Assembly: GCA_977017575.1 (NCBI GenBank)
Contig: CDRNVI010000039.1
Coordinates: forward strand, 372,001-436,000
Direction of reading: 5' to 3'
Origin: Paramoeba atlantica
Lineage: Eukaryota > Discosea
DNA length: 64,000 nt
Part shown: piece after piece, positions 56,836-64,000 of the stretch
Numbering within the stretch: the stretch's first letter is position 1
How the letters are laid out: each line of letters starts with the position of its first letter
The notes under the pieces: generated by a model
What the model was told of the DNA's origin: nothing
The model's database searches: none
Seen by the model: the letters and a program-made list of their open reading frames with translations, nothing else
Program-made: the position numbers and the translations under genes

Positions 56836-58716
56836 ATGCCAAATAAGCGACGGAACGACGAAAGCCAGGCGGAATTTGTTGCTTCACACTTTGTTAAAAT
56901 TGGTGATACGAACAATTTCGAATGCCAAGTCTGCGAAGTAGGCGCGAAAAGAACCTTTTTTTGCGAAAAGGGGATTCATGTCTCCTACTCTTCGGCACTC
57001 ACGCACTTGAAAAAAAGTCATAACCTAAATTTTGAGGAGTGGTTACAAAGCACTCAGCGCCAAAAACGTGTGGAACAAGGATCTTTGGATGCCTTCACCC
57101 TGAGACCACAATTACAGGAATTTGAGCGACTCCTCCTTTGGAAAAGCGATCATGGGGTTAGCAATGCTGCTTTGCAAGACCCAAACCTTAAGTGGCTTCT
57201 TACAAAGGGACTGCGCTGCGTCCCTGGGGAAAGTACGATTAACAACTTACTCATTGATCTGAAGGATAAGTTGCGGTTGGAAATCTGTGCTCACGTGTGT
57301 GGCAGTTTTGTTAGCATGGCTATGGACTCGGGTACGATTCATGGAAGAACTACGTCTGCCATATGCATTTTGCACGATGGGCAGGCTTTTACATGGAACG
57401 TAGTAGAAATGGTTGATGGCTGTACTGCAAGTGCATATAACGCGCTCCTTGGTACCGTAGTGTCCGAGCTGAAGCAAATGCATGTTACTGTGGTGCACAT
57501 CGTATCCGACGCTGGTTCTGCGATCAAAAAAGCCGTGCGGGAGTTTACGAAAGCAGGCAACATGATTGGGAGCATATGCGCGGCTCACGCATTGCAATTG
57601 GTAATGGAGCAAGTCTTGACTCTAGAAAAAAAAGATGATATCCTCGAATTAGCTTCTCGTTGTCTTACGTTTCGAGCTCCAGTACCCACTAGGTGGTGGT
57701 CCTCGCTAAATGAAGTGCAGCAAGCAATAAAATGTTCCAACTGGAATGATTACACCCAAAAAAGTATCTTGCAGGAGTGGGTCAAACGGTTTGAAATGTA
57801 CCAGGTCGTGGGTCGGCTGTTAGAAAGAAACGACTGTACTATTAGCGCTGCGCTCCGACTATGGTTAGCTCTCACAGCCAAAGCAGAAGAAGGTCACAAA
57901 GTTCACTTGAATGATCGTCTTATTCGCGTGATGTCGTCCGCGCATTTCCTTTGCGGAGTTCTGTCGCCTGCAGTGAAGTGGGGGACAATATCTACTTCGA
58001 TTAAAAAACGTCTTCGTGAGACTTGTGTGCCACTCGTTCTCTCGCTCAGTTCCGATATGCCAAGTGTGACGCACAGTAGTATTTGGTCCGAATTTAATAG
58101 TTGGTTCTTGGATAGTTGTTTATTGGATGAACGTGCTATGGTTCGCAGTGCTCAAGGAAAAAGTGCTTTCGCCGGATTTTGGGGGGACTCTGTTGTTGTG
58201 GACAAAGTGCCTCACCTGGCACATGCTGCTCAAAAGGTTGCTGTAGCATCCGCCTCTGAAGCTGCGTGTGAACGAGTTTTCAGTTCGACGTCTTTTATCC
58301 ATAGTGATCTGCGGGCTCGCCTGAAGCAAGACTTGGTTGAAGCAGAATCAGCCATACGATGTCGGGTTAAACCTACGATCGGTATATCGAAAGTCGAAAC
58401 CGGTGAAACTGGGGATAATACTGGCTGCCCGTTCTTTTCTCTTTTATTAAACGATTGTATGTCCTCAAGCGAAGTTGAACAGATCGAATCACTCTACGAC
58501 GCAGGAGACATGTGCGCCCACATGGCCTTGACAAATCGCCCATTTTGTGTACGTCATAACGGCACGACATATTACAATGCCAGAGTTGTTCGCTACGGCA
58601 ACAATCAATTAAAGGAAATAAAATGCACAGAAAGTCGATCTTCCAATTCGCGGCAGGTTTCTCTGGTAGTCGCATCCATTTATGGCAATTTCACCGTTGT
58701 TTCGTATCAGGAATGA
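56836..58716 (+). CDS. hAT transposase, uninterrupted
   Basis: 626 residues from ATG 56836 (the frame is open a few codons upstream, beginning TTG). A BED-like zinc finger is near the start (CQVCEVGAKRTFF, SYSSALTHLKKSH: Cys-Cys-His-His). Then the RNase-H-like catalytic domain (SMAMDSGTIHGRT with the first Asp; VHIVSDAGSAIKKAV with the second; ICAAHALQLVMEQ; PTRWWSSLNEV), and the C-terminal hAT dimerisation block (VASASEAACERVFSSTSFIH, SDLRARL, with the catalytic Glu near ACER). A 120-residue tail is extra. No frameshift or stop is visible, unlike all other transposases here, so it may be active or recently so. Confidence 0.93.
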   Translation: MPNKRRNDESQAEFVASHFVKIGDTNNFECQVCEVGAKRTFFCEKGIHVSYSSALTHLKKSHNLNFEEWLQSTQRQKRVEQGSLDAFTLRPQLQEFERLLLWKSDHGVSNAALQDPNLKWLLTKGLRCVPGESTINNLLIDLKDKLRLEICAHVCGSFVSMAMDSGTIHGRTTSAICILHDGQAFTWNVVEMVDGCTASAYNALLGTVVSELKQMHVTVVHIVSDAGSAIKKAVREFTKAGNMIGSICAAHALQLVMEQVLTLEKKDDILELASRCLTFRAPVPTRWWSSLNEVQQAIKCSNWNDYTQKSILQEWVKRFEMYQVVGRLLERNDCTISAALRLWLALTAKAEEGHKVHLNDRLIRVMSSAHFLCGVLSPAVKWGTISTSIKKRLRETCVPLVLSLSSDMPSVTHSSIWSEFNSWFLDSCLLDERAMVRSAQGKSAFAGFWGDSVVVDKVPHLAHAAQKVAVASASEAACERVFSSTSFIHSDLRARLKQDLVEAESAIRCRVKPTIGISKVETGETGDNTGCPFFSLLLNDCMSSSEVEQIESLYDAGDMCAHMALTNRPFCVRHNGTTYYNARVVRYGNNQLKEIKCTESRSSNSRQVSLVVASIYGNFTVVSYQE

Positions 58717-59108
58717 TCTTATGTTGAATTCGAAAGATGTTATTAGATTGGAAGATACGATTCATCATGGGCTTTTTTAAACGATACATACGTGGGTTTT
58801 TTCCGCCGGTTCTTCCCATTCGCCTTGTTTTTTCCCATTGTTAAATATGCATTGTATGTATATTTACATGTTTTGATTTCTTTCCACTTTTTATTGCGCG
58901 CTATTTTTTTTATAACGTATTGTCAAACGCATGCTAGACAGAAGCGCAAGTGCTTAATGTGTACTTGTCATAATCACCGCATTTATACACGGGGGGAGAA
59001 GAGTAGGAAAATAAATAAAGTTTTTCAAACACTTTAAAGTATTTATAGTACTATAAATGTCATTTATAGTACTATAATTTTTTTTTGAAATACTATAAAC
59101 TATATATA

Positions 59109-60029
59109 AACCGCCCACAGCGAATAAGTCACCCCCCTCTTTTTTTTGTACAACGAGGCTTAGGGGGGTTGCGGCACAACTTTTTCGTTCAAAATTTTGA
59201 GATCTGCACGTTCCCGCTGTTTTTAGACCTCTTCACAGATAAGAAATTTAAACTCATTTTTTTAATGACGTTTTTACATAGTCATGCCAATATTACCCGA
59301 AAAATCTCATGTTCCTCGACCAGGGGGGGAGAAGGGGGTCAACATGAAAATGGTGTCACAGATCTTCGCTAGGGGATCGAGATCTCTCGATTGCAACAAA
59401 AATGATCAAAAACAGATAACAAACATTCAATTTGTCACGTGGTGGAATATTTGTATTTGATTGGTGCTTTCTTGAAACGGTGATAAATCAACGTTTTTAA
59501 GCTGTCTCCTTTACTTTTTGCTTGAAGGGGCCTAAGGGGGTTAAAATATCATTTTCTCGTTCAATATTCTGAGATCTACACGTTCCCACCATTTTTAGAT
59601 CATTTTAGAAAATGAAAAAGAAAATTGCTTTTAGGATCTATTTTTTTGCATCGTCATACCACACTAATTTAAGAAAACAAACACTCCGCGGCCAGGGGGC
59701 ACAAGTGGGTCAATATTAAAAAATAGCGGCAAAGATCTTTGCTAGGAGAACGAGATCTCTCGTTCGCAACAAAAATCAGCAAAAATGGACAAAAATAATT
59801 GAATTTCTCATGGGAAGAGAAGATTTATTTTGTTAAAGTGTGAGAAATTGGTCTCTTGAAAAATGTGAAGAAAGTGATAATCCATCTATCGGATGCACGC
59901 ATTTGAGAGCCTTGGTTCCATGCTATAATGCGCAAAGTATGTTGGGAACATCAAAATGCAACAAGAATGAGCTCAAACGGACACTTGGCTGAAAAGTTAG
60001 AGGGGGGTGACTTTTCGCTGTGGGGGGTT
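59109..60029. mobile_element. Non-autonomous mariner-type element inside the hAT
   Basis: The ends aaccgcccacagcgaataag, tcacccccct (left) and the mirrored right end (…aagtcacccccct before ccacagcg...) make about 30-bp TIRs flanked by TA (59107-59108, 60030-60031). The 921-bp interior has no transposase. It consists largely of a tandem-like duplication: cgttcaaaattttgagatct, gcacgttcccgctgttttta at 59186-59230 is repeated near 59551-59600, and gatctttgctaggagaacga likewise. The cgttcaaaattttgagatct phrase is also next to the left ends of mariners 1 and 2 (6500, 22090), so this is a deletion derivative of that group. Confidence 0.85.
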
Positions 60030-60389
60030 TACAAAGTTTTAGGGACCCCTGCTTTAAAGGCTCATTACCATTCATTAAGCAGATCAAAACCAGTGGTAGA
60101 GCGCTTCGTCTGGAAAGGTACGCCAACATAGGGTCTTATTCTGAGGTAGGCTTTGCAAAAAAGCTTGCAGTTGACTTTTTCGGCCTTTTATCCCCGTTAT
60201 GCAAGGTGTGGAAAACGACGCACTTTCCACCAGAGGGATTCGCGAGAGCTCTCGAATGCGCTATTATTTTCTAAAATTGAACAACATTTACAAATTTTAG
60301 ACCCCCCCCCAGATTTAGCTGCACCGCCCTTGCATTATTCTTAAATAGTGTCTTTCAATTCGACATAATGAAGCAAGAAATTCTGCTCA

Positions 60390-61100
60390 TTATCTACTCC
60401 GCTGTAGCGTCCATTTAAATATTCGCTGTCCACCTTCAAGTTGCACCATACGGCGACGGCCTTTGGACAATAAATTTTGCTCGACTTCCATACTTTGGAG
60501 CGCGTGGCCAATTCGCCCCTTCAATTCTAGACATTGGTTTAAACGCTCATAAGCATTTCTCTCGCCATTTGTAATTCTAGGTAGAATGTGCTCGACGGCT
60601 TTACAACTCTTTTTTGATGTTAGCGGGACCTCAGCGCTCTCGCTTTCCTCATCACCGTAATGGAATATGGTACGAGCTCCCGGTCGTTTGTCGAAAGAAC
60701 TTTCTGGTAGCTGTGACTCTAATTCGCGAATTTCTCCTGTAAGCACACTTCTACGATTTTCGAGATATCGAATGTCTTTGTTGTTTAGTGTCCGTTGCTG
60801 AATTCCATCTCGACGGATTTTTGCGTCTGTAATGTGCTTCCCACTAATCGGATCCGCTCGACCTCGAATCATTCCAAAGTCAAATTCTTCAGGATTTCTT
60901 TGCGCCGCTTTCTGACGTAATTCGCCTAGCTTTGATTCGCGTGAATGATAAACCTTTGCGCGCTGAGCGTAATCTCGATGTTTTTCAAGAGTGCCTAGGT
61001 GGCGGCGAGCACTGGGCTGTTGCCGTTCCTTGTGAGCCTTTAAGTTCAAGTGTTTTTTAAGGCCTCCAGCACCTGGATCTTTTCCGCGGCCCTTCGTCAT
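60390..61100 (-). CDS. UTP11: UTP11-type small-subunit processome protein
   Basis: 236 residues. Utp11 belongs to the U3 snoRNP (SSU processome) that makes 18S rRNA. The start is right: a Gly/Lys-rich head, then QQPSARRHLGTLEKHRDYA, RAKVYHSRESKLGELRQKAAQ, NPEEFDFGMIRGRAD, LNNKDIRYLENRRSVLTGEI, RTIFHYGDEESE, each the position-for-position counterpart of the human protein (SQPGFRKHLGLLEKKKDY, NPDEF, DVKYIEMKR). Length normal (human 253). The transcript upstream has tttctatttaag, a possible 3' splice acceptor. Confidence 0.95.
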   Translation of the reverse strand: MTKGRGKDPGAGGLKKHLNLKAHKERQQPSARRHLGTLEKHRDYAQRAKVYHSRESKLGELRQKAAQRNPEEFDFGMIRGRADPISGKHITDAKIRRDGIQQRTLNNKDIRYLENRRSVLTGEIRELESQLPESSFDKRPGARTIFHYGDEESESAEVPLTSKKSCKAVEHILPRITNGERNAYERLNQCLELKGRIGHALQSMEVEQNLLSKGRRRMVQLEGGQRIFKWTLQRSR

Positions 61101-61735
61101 AAGTACAAAATCTTAAATAGAAATTTAAAAATATTCTATAATTTACGCGCTTATGTACCAAAAACAACTTTGCTGTATTAAAGGCCACCAGTACAAAGAC
61201 ACGCAACTCTGCGTTTGTCTAATGGGTTCTCTAGTTGTGATTTTCTGAATTTGAGGGTGTTTCTTTTCCCTGATCAATGCCCCTTAGAAAAGGGAACAGT
61301 AATACCCCATTTTCTCGGCGTAGTAAAAGATTCGTGAAGAATTTGTTTCATGCCAGGTGCATCCCTCTTATTATTAAAGGTTATTGGGATAAGTTATAGG
61401 GGTAGTTTCCATAATACGGTAATCTATCCGGCATACGGTATTTCACGGGCGTCGAATAGGCCTTACGAAGGAAGCCGGGTTCCATTATTAAAGTTATCAA
61501 AGTTAAAGAGTGTAAAATAAACTTTATGAAACCCTGAAACCACTCTCATCTAGGGCACTTTTGTGATTCCCACCTCTTATATGTGGCGTTTCATGTGGGC
61601 GGATGATATGCCCCCAGGCCAGGCCATTCCATCCAGAGATCATATTCGAATACTAAAATGCCATTCTTGATATAAAAGTAAATCTTAATATTAAACTAAC
61701 CTTAATATGGAGCTGACCCCCGGCTTGATTTTAAA
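61101..61735. other. Intergenic, no gene seen
   Basis: About 640 bases between UTP11 and the mariner relic. Nothing recognisable; short duplicated words ggtatttcacgg / ggtaatctatccgg around 61410-61445. Confidence 0.4.
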
Positions 61736-61970
61736 TTGATTCTTCTTCAAGAGCGCGAGAAAATAGATTTAAGGGGGGTGAAAAAGTGGAAATCATGCTC
61801 TCACTTACATTTATACGTGCTGTACATTTATACGTGTTTGAGACTTTTTGCTCCGTTCTTTAATGCGCGAAGTCTTTGTGCAAAAATATGGAAAATCAGC
61901 AACAAAGAATTTCTCAAACGGACGCTTCAGCGAAAAAAATATGGAGGGTCACTTTTCGTGAAAAAGGGTT
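61736..61970 (+). mobile_element. Solo mariner right end
   Basis: From ggggggtgaaaaagtggaaa to the end tcacttttcgtgaaaaaggg then ttTA at 61971-61972. The block gcgcgaagtctttgtg ... tctcaaacggacgcttcagc is like 7585-7650, 25145-25200 and 59930-59990 before the right ends of the other mariners. No left end or transposase. A 94-codon frame over it is without meaning. Confidence 0.65.
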
Positions 61971-62054
61971 TATTACTTAAGAATGTAGAATCTACAGTAG
62001 TTTCAAAGCAAATTGCTTAAGGAAGTACTGAGCCTTTGTTATGATGTATGCCAA

Positions 62055-64000
62055 CTACCTAGCAAAAGCTATTTCTAAATCTAGGTGCATCAGCTCGTGT
62101 GATCCTCGTTCAATTGCTCTCCAGCATGCGTCATGAATCGCGTGGGAAATATCAGAAGGAGTCTTCAGATTGGTTTTCGCCATTGCGGCGATCAAAAAGT
62201 CGCGCAGATCGGTTTGAAGCATTTCGCACGGAATATATCTCAATAATCCTTCTGCAATACTCAACTTCTCTCTAGGGTTCGGAAAAGATATTTCGATGTG
62301 AACATCAAATCTTCCGGCACGAAGGGCAGCTGGATCCAAGCCTTCTTTACGATCGGTAGCGGCTATTACAACGAGAGAGCTGCAAGCTGCTTCGTTCATG
62401 GAAAGCAAGAACGTAGTAAGCATTCGATCAGTTGTTTCTGAACCCCCCGTGCCTCGCCTGGATGCTATGCGCTCAAAGTGATCTATGAGAAGAACACAGG
62501 GACTAAGGGCCGTTGCAGCGCGAAATAAATTTTGCAAATTTTTCTCAGACTCTCCAACGTATTTAGAAATAAGACTCGTAGCATCAACCACAATGGTATT
62601 TACTGCAAAAAAATGACTTTGGGCGAAAGACGCTTCATCCTTTCCGTGCTCCAAGTGATGAGTTAGCGTGGCCGCAACTGAGGACAGAAGAGCTGTTTTA
62701 CCAACACCCGATGGACCGTAGAGTAAAACACCTTTCGGTACTTCTACCTTTGTGTCGCTGCGGATTGATGTGCGACTCAGGGGAAACAAGATGATCTCCT
62801 GAATTCTGCTCCACGCCCCGCTATAATCTACGTATACTTGAGATTTTATAGACATGTGATTGTCTTTATTTAATACACACGCGTGAGCAATTTGTCGCAA
62901 ATTGGCAGGTACGTAATTCCTTGCGTAGCGAATTGCGTCCGTTGCAGTATCGTAACTGAGAAGACGTGCCAACTCACTTCGATTCCATGCATTCGTATAC
63001 GAGGTAACAAGAGAACTTTTAGTGTTCTCACAGCTTTTTATCAATGTAGTTTCGTCCACTATCCATGATGCTTCATGAAGAAATCCAAGATGCTGCAAAA
63101 AGCGATAATTGGATGCAAGCGACCCTGATTCCAATTGTATACAGAAAGACAACATGTACGGACTGCACAGTGAACGAGGAACATGGTGATGATCTCGTGC
63201 TATCCATAAAACAGATATCGGAGCACTTCGATGCACCACACTTTGTTCCTCTGCACCCAAAAAACTACTGAGCATAGCCATAAACAACCTCGCAGAAGGT
63301 GGGTACGTAATGTCATCTTTTGATGAGCCAACGTTCAGTGTCGTTAAGTATTCAGTGTCATCAAAAACAAGGAGACTGGGACGCATCCGTTGAGCAGTTG
63401 AAAAAAGCTTAACAATGCGACAGTGAGTTTTCTCAAGTTCATCACTAAGAAGAAGTGGCATTGAACAGTGTAACGTGTATACTGCATTATTGGCGGACAG
63501 AAAAGTATTTTTCGAGAGTTCCAGTTGTCCATTGTTCCACTTTAATTGCTGAACGTCGCTCTCATTCATTGCTGATAGAACCGCGGCTATATGTCTTGCA
63601 CAAAGAGTTTTGCCCACATTAGGAGGACCGAGTAGAACGATTCCACGTACGCAAGATTGCAAGGAATAAATTGATAAAAGCTTCTTAAGTAGCCGCCAAC
63701 CATTTCTGTCCTCTATAAAATCATAAGCTTCGTAAGAATTTTCGGTGTTATCCTCAAATGAGTGTAAGACCATTGAGCTCTTCTTTGACATGACAGAGAG
63801 AAATGGTGACAGCATCATTTCGGTATAATTATTTTCATATTTTGCCTTCTTTTCCTCAGATTTTACCTTCAGAACAACACCTATGCGAGAATTCAGCACA
63901 TTTAGCATAATTCCGTTTTGAATAGAATAATTACGATCCACTTTGGAATCTTTTGTCTGGGAAATATCAGAACCAATTCCAAAAATTTGAGTAGCTCGAA
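62055..64000 (-). CDS. PEX1-like double AAA+ ATPase, 5' part beyond the window
   Basis: The frame is open to the right edge: the GTG at 63939-63941 is not a start, since at least 19 more codons precede it without a stop (reading RATQIFGIGSDISQTKDSK). Two AAA+ domains are visible. D1: IVLLGPPNVGKTLCARHIA and LLVFDDTEYL, degenerate at the second site. D2: GVLLYGPSGVGKTALLSSVA (Walker A intact), SKYVGESEKNLQNLF, CVLLIDHFERIASRRG (Walker B, with His where the catalytic Glu belongs), VIAATDRKEGLDPAALRAGR. FERIASRRG is close to PEX1's FESIAPRRG, and the short D1 also fits PEX1. PEX1/PEX6 pull ubiquitinated PEX5 from the peroxisome. PEX6 or another NVL/VCP relative is possible because the N-domain is missing. 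Confidence 0.75.
   Translation of the reverse strand, partial: RATQIFGIGSDISQTKDSKVDRNYSIQNGIMLNVLNSRIGVVLKVKSEEKKAKYENNYTEMMLSPFLSVMSKKSSMVLHSFEDNTENSYEAYDFIEDRNGWRLLKKLLSIYSLQSCVRGIVLLGPPNVGKTLCARHIAAVLSAMNESDVQQLKWNNGQLELSKNTFLSANNAVYTLHCSMPLLLSDELEKTHCRIVKLFSTAQRMRPSLLVFDDTEYLTTLNVGSSKDDITYPPSARLFMAMLSSFLGAEEQSVVHRSAPISVLWIARDHHHVPRSLCSPYMLSFCIQLESGSLASNYRFLQHLGFLHEASWIVDETTLIKSCENTKSSLVTSYTNAWNRSELARLLSYDTATDAIRYARNYVPANLRQIAHACVLNKDNHMSIKSQVYVDYSGAWSRIQEIILFPLSRTSIRSDTKVEVPKGVLLYGPSGVGKTALLSSVAATLTHHLEHGKDEASFAQSHFFAVNTIVVDATSLISKYVGESEKNLQNLFRAATALSPCVLLIDHFERIASRRGTGGSETTDRMLTTFLLSMNEAACSSLVVIAATDRKEGLDPAALRAGRFDVHIEISFPNPREKLSIAEGLLRYIPCEMLQTDLRDFLIAAMAKTNLKTPSDISHAIHDACWRAIERGSHELMHLDLEIAFAR
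63942..64000 (-). other. Upstream coding stretch of the AAA ATPase
   Basis: Codons on the minus strand from 64000 to 63942 are all sense, so the PEX1-like gene continues into the neighbouring window. No exon border is seen. Confidence 0.8.

Larger units (their letters stand above)
56709..60051 (+). mobile_element. hAT element, whole in structure, carrying a nested mariner MITE
   Basis: The 3343-bp element has ends caggggtccctaaaacttt (left) and its mirror aagttttagggacccctg (right), the typical hAT form. Flanks are cttaaaag (56701-56708) and ctttaaag (60052-60059), an 8-bp TSD with one difference. Subterminal tatagtactata words repeat near both ends. A transposase frame (56836-58716) is open throughout. 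Between it and the right end a 921-bp mariner-type element is inserted (59109-60029); the hAT alone is about 2.4 kb, normal for the family. Confidence 0.9.
56439..60322. mobile_element. Element Z: about 530-bp TIR element hosting the hAT
   Basis: Outer ends are inverted copies of about 100 bases: gcagctaaatctggggg, tctaaaatt, aattttagaaaataatagcg, cattcg.gagctc at 56439-56545 and their mirror at 60215-60322. Taking out the hAT (56709-60051) and one TSD leaves about 530 bases without coding, so Z is a MITE. A possible terminal cag(g)ggatgcagc / gctgcaccgcccttg extends some bases outward. No TSD of its own could be shown. Confidence 0.75.

Noticed and set aside
1-64000. LTR or virus-like elements
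   Set aside because: No gag, protease, integrase of the retroviral type, capsid or polymerase-B reading and no long direct terminal repeats were seen on either strand.

Overview
The window looks like nuclear DNA of a protist with compact, apparently intronless genes and many transposons. Every host gene I can support (20 counting two cut by the window edges and one weak small ORF) lies on the minus strand, over 64 kb. Long unidirectional arrays of intronless ORFs, pyrimidine tracts ending in AG just before several start codons, signal-peptide LRR proteins and kinetoplastid-like FEN1 wording suggest a euglenozoan (kinetoplastid or diplonemid relative). That is an inference: no spliced leader or lineage-only marker is visible, and another polycistronic protist such as a dinoflagellate relative is not excluded.

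Host genes, left to right: a partial ORF (1-243), FEN1, 5-formyl-THF cyclo-ligase, an anchored Mog1/PsbP-like protein, an LRR protein, condensin CAP-D2, a MYST acetyltransferase, a small basic ORF, MCM9, a helical-repeat protein, ABCE1/Rli1, mitoribosomal mS34, a second LRR protein, a DUF523/TudS-like protein, a CAT-type amino-acid permease, NOP2, a 1274-residue protein with a repeated module, a second helical protein, UTP11 and a PEX1-like AAA ATPase cut by the right edge. The set covers DNA replication and repair, chromosome structure, ribosome biogenesis and recycling, mitochondrial translation and peroxisome biogenesis, with no evident pathway operon.

Between the genes lies dense, nested mobile DNA: two Tc1/mariner elements with TIRs and TA duplications (6.4-7.7 and 22.0-25.2 kb), a Tc1 element with 55-bp TIRs (19.5-20.8 kb), a Tc1 remnant (8.4-9.1 kb), three Merlin/IS1595-like transposase remnants (22.4-24.0, 31.7-32.1, 50.0-51.0 kb), a pogo/Tigger-like fragment (44.1-45.0 kb), a hAT element with one long open transposase frame (56.7-60.1 kb), scrambled LINE pieces (55.3-55.8 kb), foldback elements and several non-coding repeat families.

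The most informative structures are nests. A repeat family here called X is split by a mariner, and that mariner's transposase is split by a Merlin element. A second X copy carries another mariner whose empty target site survives in two other X copies. The hAT sits inside a roughly 530-bp TIR element and itself holds a 921-bp mariner-type non-autonomous element. I see no retrovirus-like or capsid-bearing element and no CRISPR array.
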